From CAIKAP01 sp964574605 (GTDB lineage Bacteria; Verrucomicrobiota; Verrucomicrobiia; Palsa-1439), in NCBI GenBank assembly GCA_964574605.1, contig CAZNOK010000057.1:1-24744 (forward strand): DNA of 24,744 nt. The letters run 5' to 3'. The notes below the pieces were generated by a model, which saw only the letters and a list, made by a program, of their open reading frames with translations, did no database searches and was not told the origin of the DNA. Each line of letters opens with the position of its first letter. Position 1 is the stretch's first letter. Position numbers and translations under genes: made by a program. Below, piece by piece: positions 8,101 to 14,889 of the stretch.

Positions 8101-8270
8101 TTCAAATACTCATGCCCGTTCGGATAGTTTGCTCTGTGAGTCGTGATGAGGTCGTTGATGGCTAGCCGAAGCGATTTGATGTTGTGGTCGGAGATTTCAG
8201 CCGACACACTCCCTGCGACAATGAATAACAACACAACCATGATTGTTGCCGCAGGTTTCATCTTGGGCAT
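5100..8270 (-). CDS. Secreted HzsA-like propeller/di-CXXCH protein fused to a SUMF1-like domain
   Basis: The product is 1056 residues. Residues 1-24 form a Sec signal peptide (hydrophobic 8-20, VSA-E cleavage). Residues about 160-430 form a TolB-like propeller with WEINADGSGL and MNPDGTG blades. Residues about 430-730 resemble the HzsA-related middle region and carry two c-type heme motifs, C564-I-G-C-H568 and C614-V-G-C-H618. Residues 811-1041 are a SUMF1/formylglycine-generating-enzyme-like domain (LLTEAQWEHACRAG, GLHDMHGNAAEW, VVRGGSF, NVGFRV). The segment RGGSFFDAPKHCRSASR keeps only one of the two catalytic cysteines of true aerobic FGE, so sulfatase maturation is doubtful despite the sulfatases nearby. 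The linker at residues about 780-804 is encoded by a palindromic repeat. Whether heme is attached, and the reaction, are unknown; anammox hydrazine synthesis is not implied. Confidence 0.85.
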   Translation of the reverse strand: MPKMKPAATIMVVLLFIVAGSVSAEISDHNIKSLRLAINDLITTHRANYPNGHEYLKRLDALEPSATKQFEALRREALLANPALNFKKLLVVRRKHVKPPEKKWKEGKWAWLTHQAGKELGLPSNHECYQSTPKLDWENEIVSLSLQRPQDGFTTVFRPNDGGWVGEIKLHWNGKRMLFTRADAENWKIWEINADGSGLRQVSKMPADVDCMDPCYLPDGRIIFGSTAPIQSVPCWHGLRRVTNLYQMKADGTGVRQLCFDQDHDLHPHMLPNGQVLYNRWEYTAQAHMYQRTLMVMNPDGTGQRGIYGSNSYYPNAMYFAKPLPSDSSRFVLILSGYHGPHRMGQLIVLDTKRGFYEGEGIVCRVSGRGEPAKREVRDNLLGDDWPKFLNPWPVTDKHFLVACWPSAKSNWGIYLADVFDNLVLLREEPGYALLEPVPLAPQPVPPVLPDKIEPGRKDALVYVHDLHSGRGLEGVPRGTVKSLRVFAHDFGYPGLAGPDKIGFHGPWEVMRILGTVPIETDGSAFFRVPANTPLALQALDANGQAVQLMRNWFTAMPGEKVSCIGCHETPGDTTKPRPALAAKITPRDLTPWHGPSRGFDFAREVQPVLDRYCVGCHDGSSGRPDLRPLSQRPDYLGSFVSKMSIDRLHPTMRAATGGRVKYTPAYEALRAYVRVPAVEDDVSMLIPGEFHAGTSPLIQMLRNGHHGVKLDTEAWDRLITWIDLNAPCHGTWSGVFPIPDNLHQRRLELRKLYGGPTEDLEADAALKPAVLQTAAVPGCSREPARGPQKTQQSTTRREQARGYRSSTLDLGGGVTMKLVWIPRGYWMGACEVSNEQFRRFDPAHDSRYYAKRHARNDDEGLTLNDPHQPAVRVAWTRAMDFCRWLSGQTGMKVTLLTEAQWEHACRAGTTTPFHFGTLDTDFSPWANMGDSSFAGKSPVAGIFQMTGGLDHLIVEGAALADARFDDRAIVTAPVGSYKPNAWGLHDMHGNAAEWTLSDDGPNKVVRGGSFFDAPKHCRSASRISYPSWQRVFNVGFRVICEAPEQIVTTKQDSKP
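5857..5934. repeat. GTAG REP doublet inside a coding sequence, element 2
   Basis: Perfect 25-base inverted arms lie at 5857-5881 and 5910-5934, separated by 28 bases. Each arm holds GTAG followed by its own stem CCGCGAG / CTCGCGG with loop CCTG. The core GTAG...CTAC is 5859-5932. It sits in frame between the di-CXXCH region and the SUMF1-like domain of the 1056-residue protein and encodes about residues 780-804, rich in Arg, Gln and Thr and without a stop. Both arms are identical, which suggests recent insertion or ongoing homogenisation. Confidence 0.85.
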
Positions 8271-8340
8271 GACTATATCATTTCCGCTTCGTCATGGTCA
8301 AATCATGGGTGCCCCTTTTGGTGGGTTGGGAGAACGCTTG

Positions 8341-8370
8341 TTGACAGTGTTGCCTGATACTTGGTACCAA
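8341..8370 (+). promoter_or_regulatory. Possible promoter of the GHL10-sulfatase operon
   Basis: A perfect TTGACA (8341-8346) is followed after 18 bases by TACCAA (8365-8370), a weak -10 match. It lies 30 bases before the ribosome site AGGAG of the first operon gene, in the 129-base gap between divergent genes. The -35 is good, the -10 is poor, and sigma factor preferences of this group are uncertain. Confidence 0.3.
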
Positions 8371-8399
8371 TCAGCACAGATCACGCAGGAGTACACGAA

Positions 8400-10094
8400 A
8401 TGAAACCGATTCTGTTGTCGCTGCTGTTTTCGGCCTCGATTGGTTGGGGCGAAACCATTCAACATCGCGGCATCTGGTTGCACCCGGAGCAGTTCAAGAC
8501 GCCTCAGCTTGCCGACGAATGGATTGGCAAGATTGCTTCCGCCCGCCTCAACGCCATTTATCCGTTGGTCTGGCATCAGGGTGGGACGGCGTGGTTCAGG
8601 AGCTTGCACTCCCCGATGGCCGGCGATGTGCCGGAGGGGTTCGATCCGCTCGGTTACTTGGTCAAGGTGGCGCACGCGCGCGGCATTGATGTGCATGCAT
8701 GGTTCGTCAACGGCAGCTACGGTCACAGGCGGCCGGGCGTCGTGTTCCCGAGGCACCCCGACTGGGAGTTGCAAGGCCCGCGCGGCGGGGAGATGTGGTA
8801 CGACCTCGGTAAACCTGCCGTGCGCGATTTCCAGCGCGATGTGATGCTGGAGTGCTTGAAGAACTACGACATTGACGGTCTGCACTTCGATTATATCCGA
8901 TACTCCGGTCAGGTGGTTTGTTACTGCGAGCATTGCCAGAATGAGTTTGCACAGAAATACGGGTTCCGTCCGTTGAAGCGCGCGGGGGAACGCTTCCCCG
9001 TGATGCTCGACGTCGGCTCGAACCCGCTCGGCAAACCGACGACGGCCAAGGTGCTCGCCACATTCGATGACGGGGTGCCGGCCATCGCGGTCAACCAGCT
9101 CGACGCGGGCGAGGCGGTGTTGGTGAACTGGGTGGCGGCGGGCCGGTCGTGTCTGGCGCTGGATGATTTCGTGTCGGAGACGATGAAACGGTTCGGCGCG
9201 ACGGCGAAGAACACGTTTCAACTGAACACGACGCAGACACAGGCGAAGTACCGGCCGACGGAACAGGAGAAGGCACAGACTTGGCTGAGGGAGCTTGGTT
9301 TTCGGACGAAGCTGATTGACGAGTCGGCGCTGGCAAAAGTGCCGAAGGCCACCACCATCGTGCTGGCAGGGCAATATCTGATGGACGCGGAGACGGCAAA
9401 GTGGCTGGAGGATTTTGTGCGCGCGGGTGGCCATTGCCTGTTCTTGGACGGGCCGGTGCTCGCAATCCGGCACAAGCCGTTGCAGCAGGTGACGGGATTC
9501 GGCGGAACGGCGAAATATTTCCATGGTTGCAGAATCATTTCGCCCACGCCTGATCAGGATGTGTTGAAGGCGGGGCCGCCGGTGGACGCGGAGAAGGAAC
9601 GGCAGCGGATGGAAAAGTGGGTCGAGTACCGGAAGTGGACGGTGACGGAATTGGTGCGGTCGGTTTACAAAGGCGCCAAGGCCATCAAGCCGCGCGCGTG
9701 GATCAACGCGGCGGTGTTCTACAAGAAAGAGTCAGCCGACAAGGTTTGCCAAGACTGGTATGGCTGGCTGCGCGAAGGCTGCATGGATTACGTCCTGCCG
9801 ATGGCGTACACGGAGGACAACGAAGTGTTGGCGAAAGCCTTTGCCGAATGGCGCGGGTTCGACCCGCGAATGGAGCGGATCATCCCCGGTCTCAGCATCT
9901 ACTCGCGCCGGGACGGCAAAGCCGGGCCGCGCGACCTGTCGCTGATTCGCTCGCAACTGGAAATGTGCAACGCCAACGCCACCCGCGGCAACCAGTTCTT
10001 TTCGCTGGCCTACCTGAACGATGCGTTGATCCAGTATCTCGCAACCGGTCCGTTTGCCGAACCGTCCAAACCATATTACCCAACCCGACGATAA
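8400..10094 (+). CDS. Secreted glycoside-hydrolase-like family 10 (GHL10) protein
   Basis: The 564-residue product starts at the ATG giving MKPILLSLL, preceded by AGGAG. Residues 1-17 form a Sec signal peptide. The N-terminal half of a TIM barrel opens with HRGIWLHPEQ (22-31), includes VHAWFVNGSYG and carries DIDGLHFDYIRY (157-168), the hallmark of the GHL10 (PF02638-type) family, where Asp/Glu residues in this strand are the expected acids. A CYCEHC cluster (174-179) follows. Residues about 200-400 are an inserted alpha/beta domain of glutamine-amidotransferase-like appearance. The barrel resumes with AWINAAVFYKK and MDYVLPMAYTEDN. Probable role: hydrolysis of a polysaccharide or glycoside outside the cytoplasm. 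It opens the operon with four sulfatases, and four bases separate its stop from the next start. Confidence 0.85.
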   Translation: MKPILLSLLFSASIGWGETIQHRGIWLHPEQFKTPQLADEWIGKIASARLNAIYPLVWHQGGTAWFRSLHSPMAGDVPEGFDPLGYLVKVAHARGIDVHAWFVNGSYGHRRPGVVFPRHPDWELQGPRGGEMWYDLGKPAVRDFQRDVMLECLKNYDIDGLHFDYIRYSGQVVCYCEHCQNEFAQKYGFRPLKRAGERFPVMLDVGSNPLGKPTTAKVLATFDDGVPAIAVNQLDAGEAVLVNWVAAGRSCLALDDFVSETMKRFGATAKNTFQLNTTQTQAKYRPTEQEKAQTWLRELGFRTKLIDESALAKVPKATTIVLAGQYLMDAETAKWLEDFVRAGGHCLFLDGPVLAIRHKPLQQVTGFGGTAKYFHGCRIISPTPDQDVLKAGPPVDAEKERQRMEKWVEYRKWTVTELVRSVYKGAKAIKPRAWINAAVFYKKESADKVCQDWYGWLREGCMDYVLPMAYTEDNEVLAKAFAEWRGFDPRMERIIPGLSIYSRRDGKAGPRDLSLIRSQLEMCNANATRGNQFFSLAYLNDALIQYLATGPFAEPSKPYYPTRR

Positions 10095-10098
10095 AATC

Positions 10099-11841
10099 AT
10101 GAAAACCACATTTCTTCTCTTCATTTTGTCCGCAGCCATCGTTGCAGCGGTGCCCAACATCATCCTCATTATGTCCGATGACATGGGGTTCTCCGATCTC
10201 GGTTGTTATGGCGGTGAGATTGAGACGCCTCATCTCGATGCGCTGGCAAAAAACGGCGTTCGGTTTACACAGTTTTACAACACCGCGCGATGTTGTCCCA
10301 CGCGCGCTTCGCTGCTGACCGGACTTTATCCCCACCAAGCCGGCATCGGGTACATGATGAACGACCGCGACCTCGACGGTTATCGCGGCGATCTCAACCG
10401 GAGATGCGTGACCATCGCGGAGGCGCTGAAGCCCGCCGGTTACCGCAATTACATGGCCGGCAAATGGCATGTGACAAAGAAGATTGCGCCCGATGGCGAA
10501 GCGGACAAACAAAACTGGCCGTTGCAACGCGGATTCGACCGGTTCTACGGCACCATCCACGGCGGCGGCAGTTACTTCGACCCCAACACACTCACGCGCG
10601 ACAACGATTTCATCTCGCCGTACGCCGACCCGCAGTATCGCCCGAAGGAATTCTACTACACGGACGCCATCAGCGATCACGCCGCGCGTTTCGTCAGCGA
10701 TCACGCGCGCAACCATCCGGACAAGCCTTTCTTCATGTACGTCTCCTACACGACAGCGCATTGGCCGATGCACGCGAAAGCAGCGGACATTGCCAAGTAT
10801 AAAGGCCGGTACGACGCCGGGTACGATGCCATCCGCGCGGCGCGCGTGGCAAAAATGAAACGGCTCGGCCTGATTGATGCGCGCTGGCAGACCGCGCCGC
10901 AACAAGGCGGCGCATGGAGCGAAGTCGCTGACCGCGAGTTTGAAACCCGGTGCATGGAAGTTTATGCCGCGATGGTGGACTGCATGGACCAAGGCATCGG
11001 CCGGCTCGTGGCGGAGTTGAAACGCACCGGACAGTTCGACAACACGCTCATTCTTTTCTTGGAGGACAACGGCGGTTGCGCCGAGGGCATGGGACGCAAC
11101 GCGAAAAATCCAGCGCCACGTCATCGCGCCGCCCAGCCGTCGCTGCCGCCGCTCGCCGCCGATTATCTCCAGCCCGACATGATTCCCAAACAGACACGCG
11201 ACGGTTACCCGATGCGGCAGGGCTACGGTGTGTTGCCCGGCGCGGCGGACACCTACCACGGTTACGGCGAAGCGTGGGCCAATGTCAGCGACACGCCGTT
11301 CCGCGAATACAAACACTGGGTTCACGAGGGCGGCATCAGCACGCCCCTCATCGCGCATTGGCCGCGCGGCATTCCCCGTACGCGCCGCAACAAGCTCGAA
11401 CCGCAGCCGGCCCATCTGATTGACCTGATGGCAACCTGCGTGGACCTCGCGGGCGCGACTTATCCGAAGCAGTTCAACGGCGTGCCCATTCAACCGATGG
11501 AAGGCGTCAGTTTGTCGCCCGCATTCGCCGGCAAACCGTTGAACCGTCCGCAACCGATCTTTTTCGAGCACGAAGGCAACCGCGCCGTGCGCGATGGCCA
11601 GTGGAAACTGCTCGCCAAAGGCCCCGCCGGGCCGTGGGAGTTGTACGACATGGCCGCCGACCGCACGGAGATGAACAATCTCGCCGACCAGCAACCCGAC
11701 CGCGTACGCGCGATGGTGGCGCAATGGGAAGCGTGGGCGAAACGCGCACAAGTGCTCCCGTGGATTTGGAATCCGCCCTACGGCGAAAAAGCCGCCCCGG
11801 AAACCCCGGCAAAGAAGGGAAAGAAGAAAGCGAAACGATGA
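10099..11841 (+). CDS. Secreted type I sulfatase 1
   Basis: This 580-residue sulfatase has a Sec signal peptide (residues 1-17). The metal pair Asp27-Asp28 lies in MSDDMGFSDLGCYGG. The modification motif is C65-C-P-T-R69 in CCPTRASLLTG, so Cys65 is the residue expected to become formylglycine, with an unusual second Cys at the next position. GKWH (121-124) and LEDNGG supply further active-site residues. The C-terminal subdomain includes GQWKLLAKGPAGPWELYD. The last 15 residues are Lys-rich; their AAG-rich codons also form the purine-rich region before the next start, which overlaps this stop (ATGA). No Shine-Dalgarno sequence precedes its own ATG, so it may rely on coupling to the GHL10 gene four bases upstream. 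Substrate class cannot be assigned by eye. Confidence 0.93.
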   Translation: MKTTFLLFILSAAIVAAVPNIILIMSDDMGFSDLGCYGGEIETPHLDALAKNGVRFTQFYNTARCCPTRASLLTGLYPHQAGIGYMMNDRDLDGYRGDLNRRCVTIAEALKPAGYRNYMAGKWHVTKKIAPDGEADKQNWPLQRGFDRFYGTIHGGGSYFDPNTLTRDNDFISPYADPQYRPKEFYYTDAISDHAARFVSDHARNHPDKPFFMYVSYTTAHWPMHAKAADIAKYKGRYDAGYDAIRAARVAKMKRLGLIDARWQTAPQQGGAWSEVADREFETRCMEVYAAMVDCMDQGIGRLVAELKRTGQFDNTLILFLEDNGGCAEGMGRNAKNPAPRHRAAQPSLPPLAADYLQPDMIPKQTRDGYPMRQGYGVLPGAADTYHGYGEAWANVSDTPFREYKHWVHEGGISTPLIAHWPRGIPRTRRNKLEPQPAHLIDLMATCVDLAGATYPKQFNGVPIQPMEGVSLSPAFAGKPLNRPQPIFFEHEGNRAVRDGQWKLLAKGPAGPWELYDMAADRTEMNNLADQQPDRVRAMVAQWEAWAKRAQVLPWIWNPPYGEKAAPETPAKKGKKKAKR

Positions 11842-13283
11842 GAATGTTGTTCCTCGCCCTTTTGGGGGCGCTCGCTGTTGCGAATTCTTCCGTTGCGGAA
11901 CAGCGGCCCAATTTTGTCATGGTCTTCATTGATGACATGGGCTGGGGCGACTTGTCCTGTTTCGGCAATCAAGACGCGAAGACGCCGAACATTGACCGTC
12001 TTGCCACCGAGGGCATCCGGTTCTCGCAGTTCTACGTGAACTCGCCCATATGTTCACCGTCGCGGTGCGCGCTCACCACCGGGCAATACCCGCAGCGCTG
12101 GCGGATCACTTCCTTTCTCAACAACCGCGCCGACAACGAACGTCGCGGCATGGCCCAATGGCTCGACCCACAAGCGCCCACGCTCGCCCGTTGCCTCAAG
12201 GACGCCGGTTACGCCACCGGCCACTTCGGCAAATGGCACCTCGGCGGCCAGCGCGACGTGGATGACGCGCCGCCCATCACCACTTACGGTTTCGATGAAT
12301 CGCTCACCAACTTCGAGGGCATGGGGCCGAAACTTCTCCCGCTCACGCTCAAGCCCGGCGACCAGCAGCCCGGCAAAATCTGGGCCGACGCCGAGCGCCT
12401 CGGCAAGCCGTTCACATGGATGTTGCGCTCGAAGATCACCACCGGGTTCATTGACGCCGCGATTCCGTTCATCGAAAAGGCCGGCCGCGAACGAAAACCG
12501 TTTTACATCAACCTCTGGCCGGACGACGTTCACGGCCCGTGGTGGCCGCCGGTGGACAAATGGGCCGAGGGCAAACGCGCCCGTTATCTCGCCGTGTTGG
12601 AGGAAATGGACCGGCAGCTAGGCAAACTCTTCGATCATATCCGCAATACCCCGTCGTTGCGCGGCAACACGCTCGTTCTTGTTTGTTCCGACAACGGCCA
12701 CGAGACAGGTGCCGGCAGCGCCGGGCCGTTGCGCGGCGCGAAGACGCAACTCTACGAGGGCGGCATCCGCTCGCCGCTCATCGTCTGGGGACCGGGCATT
12801 CTTCAGAAGGACAAAACGGGCGCGCACAACGAAACCTCCGTTTTCGCAGCGATTGATCTCGTGCCGTCGCTGCTCGCGCTGGCCGGAGTGAAGCCCCCGG
12901 CGAATGTTGTGTTTGACGGCGAAGATGTTTCCGCCACGCTCACCGGCAAAACCGCCGGTTCGCGGTGCGCGCCGATTTTCTGGCGGCGTCCGCCGGACCG
13001 CAAGTCGTGGTCGCCGATGATTCCAGAGACACAGCCGGACCTCGCCGTGCGCGACGGCAAATGGAAACTGTTGTGCGAGTACGATGGCTCCAAGCCCAAG
13101 CTCTACAACCTCGAAACCGACCGCGCCGAGGCCGTCAATCTGGCTGCGAAACATCGCGAAATCGTGAAACGTCTCACTGCTGCCGTTACCGTGTGGCATC
13201 GTTCCATGCCGCCCGACAACGGTCCTGCGCTTGGCTCCGACTCCGCCGGTCCCGGCAGGAACCAGAAGCGGAAGAAACAATGA
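11838..13283 (+). CDS. Secreted type I sulfatase 2
   Basis: This 481-residue sulfatase starts at the ATG overlapping the previous stop by ATGA; an in-frame ATG two codons later is an alternative. The signal peptide spans residues 1-20 (VANSSVA-EQ). Active-site motifs are IDDMGWGD (Asp32-Asp33), C72-S-P-S-R76 in ICSPSRCALTTG, GKWHLGG, and SDNGHETG. The C-terminal region carries DGKWKLLCEYDG and LYNLETDRAEAVNLA, typical of arylsulfatase-like members. The tail is basic (NQKRKKQ), and its purine-rich codons precede the next overlapping start. The similarity of its NNRADNERRGMAQWLDP region to HASNVERGMPDWLDP of sulfatase 3 suggests these two are closer relatives than sulfatases 1 and 4. Confidence 0.93.
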   Translation: MRMLFLALLGALAVANSSVAEQRPNFVMVFIDDMGWGDLSCFGNQDAKTPNIDRLATEGIRFSQFYVNSPICSPSRCALTTGQYPQRWRITSFLNNRADNERRGMAQWLDPQAPTLARCLKDAGYATGHFGKWHLGGQRDVDDAPPITTYGFDESLTNFEGMGPKLLPLTLKPGDQQPGKIWADAERLGKPFTWMLRSKITTGFIDAAIPFIEKAGRERKPFYINLWPDDVHGPWWPPVDKWAEGKRARYLAVLEEMDRQLGKLFDHIRNTPSLRGNTLVLVCSDNGHETGAGSAGPLRGAKTQLYEGGIRSPLIVWGPGILQKDKTGAHNETSVFAAIDLVPSLLALAGVKPPANVVFDGEDVSATLTGKTAGSRCAPIFWRRPPDRKSWSPMIPETQPDLAVRDGKWKLLCEYDGSKPKLYNLETDRAEAVNLAAKHREIVKRLTAAVTVWHRSMPPDNGPALGSDSAGPGRNQKRKKQ

Positions 13284-14881
13284 GAAACCGACTATTTACC
13301 ATCCTTCTGCCGTGCCTGCTTTCTGTTCCGTGGTTTGCCCACGCCGCCGACCGTCCCAACATCGTATTCATCTATGCTGACGATCTTGGCTTTGGCGATC
13401 TGGCCTGTCATGGGCATCCGCGCATCCAGACGCCGCATCTTGACCGGCTGGCAAAGGAAGGAATTGATTTTTGGAGTTTCACAGTGGTCAATCCCGTCTG
13501 TTCGCCCAGCCGCACCGGCATTGTCACCGGGCAGTTCCCGTCGCGTTGGGGTGTGCATCAGCATTTCGCCGGTCACGCTTCGAATGTCGAGCGCGGGATG
13601 CCGGACTGGCTCGACCCGAAGGCGCCGTTGCTTCCGCGCGTGTTCAAGGAAGCCGGTTACAAGACCGCCCACTACGGCAAGTGGCACCTCTCCGGCGGTG
13701 GCATGACCGACGCGCCGTTGCCGGCGGTGTATGGCTACGATGATGCCGCCGTTTGGACCGGACCGGGACGTGGCGTTTTTGAAGGAATGAATTATCAATT
13801 TGGTTCCGGCGAAGGTGCAGCGCATGACCGTCAAGCCGCCTCGTGGCTCAGCGTGGCCGCTACTGATCACGCTGTCGAGTTCATCCGTCAGGCGAAAGGT
13901 TCGCCTTTCTACATCAACCTCTGGCTGCACGAGACGCATCATCTCGTCTCCGCCACCGACGATGACAAGAAACCGTATCCCGATGTGGCCGAGCCATACC
14001 GCACCTACTACGCCGCCGTCACGCGTGCCGACCGTCAAGTGGGCCACATCCTCGCCGTGCTCGATGAACTTGACTTGGCGCGGAATACCATCGTGGTTTT
14101 CTCCAGCGACAACGGCCCGGAAAACCGCCACACGAAACCCAACGAGAAATTCTACTACAGCCAGGGCAGCACCGGCGGATTGCGCGGGCGCAAACGCAGC
14201 CTGTTGATGGGCGGCGTCAACACGCCGTTCATCGTGCGTTGGCCGGGTGTGGCACCTGCCGGGCGCATGGACAAAACGACGGCGATCGCCGGCGTGGATG
14301 TGTTCCCGACGTTGCTGGCCGCCGCCGGGATTTCGTTGCCAGCGGGGTATGCTCCCGACGGCGAGAACATGCTGCCGGCTTGGAAAGGCCATCCACAGAC
14401 GCGCGCCAAGCCGGTGTTCTGGTGGTGGCAGGGTAAACATACCGGCGACGACTGGCCCACTTTCGCCATGCGCGAAGGAGACTGGGTGCTCATCCTCGAT
14501 GAAACCAAACAGCGCGTTGAGCTTTGCGATGTCGTTGCCGACCGCGCGCAATCCAAGAACCGGGCCGCCGAGCAGACGGAGCGCGTGGCGCGCATGAGGG
14601 CGGCCATTGACGCGTGGTTCGCCACATTGCCGAAGACGATTGATTCCGCATTACAATCGAAGTCCGCCGCCAAACCCGTCGCGAAGAAACCTGCGCCGAC
14701 AGTTGACCGCGCCCACGCTTTTGCAAACTGGGACAAGAACAAGGATGACGTTTTGACGTTGGAGGAATATCGGAACGGCCTCTCGAAAAAGGAGAATGTC
14801 GAAAACCGTTTCCGGAACTTCGACAAGAACGGCGACGGCAAATTGTCCCGCGAGGAATTCATCAACGTCCCAGCCAAATGA
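13280..14881 (+). CDS. Secreted type I sulfatase 3 with C-terminal EF-hand pair
   Basis: This 533-residue sulfatase starts by ATGA overlap with the previous stop. The signal peptide is residues 1-22 (FAHA-AD). Motifs are YADDLGFGD (Asp34-Asp35), C74-S-P-S-R78 in VCSPSRTGIVTG, YGKWHLSGG, and SSDNGPENR. After the sulfatase fold ends (about residue 450) comes a Lys/Ala/Pro-rich linker and two canonical EF-hand loops at residues 485-496 (DKNKDDVLTLEE) and 515-526 (DKNGDGKLSREE), so calcium binding is likely. EF-hand tails recur on secreted enzymes of this bacterial group. Use of calcium for stability or surface binding is an inference; the sulfatase active site itself also binds calcium. Confidence 0.93.
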   Translation: MRNRLFTILLPCLLSVPWFAHAADRPNIVFIYADDLGFGDLACHGHPRIQTPHLDRLAKEGIDFWSFTVVNPVCSPSRTGIVTGQFPSRWGVHQHFAGHASNVERGMPDWLDPKAPLLPRVFKEAGYKTAHYGKWHLSGGGMTDAPLPAVYGYDDAAVWTGPGRGVFEGMNYQFGSGEGAAHDRQAASWLSVAATDHAVEFIRQAKGSPFYINLWLHETHHLVSATDDDKKPYPDVAEPYRTYYAAVTRADRQVGHILAVLDELDLARNTIVVFSSDNGPENRHTKPNEKFYYSQGSTGGLRGRKRSLLMGGVNTPFIVRWPGVAPAGRMDKTTAIAGVDVFPTLLAAAGISLPAGYAPDGENMLPAWKGHPQTRAKPVFWWWQGKHTGDDWPTFAMREGDWVLILDETKQRVELCDVVADRAQSKNRAAEQTERVARMRAAIDAWFATLPKTIDSALQSKSAAKPVAKKPAPTVDRAHAFANWDKNKDDVLTLEEYRNGLSKKENVENRFRNFDKNGDGKLSREEFINVPAK

Positions 14882-14889
14882 GAAGAACC

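Noticed and set aside
5100..8270. Reading the large protein as anammox hydrazine synthase alpha
   Set aside because: HzsA-like middle regions are widespread in secreted proteins of this bacterial group; the SUMF1 fusion and the lack of other anammox genes argue against it.
9892..11751. Long minus-strand open frame opposite sulfatase 1
   Set aside because: It lies antisense to a clear sulfatase, has Arg/His/Val-rich low-complexity composition and no family motif; it is a mirror frame caused by high GC.
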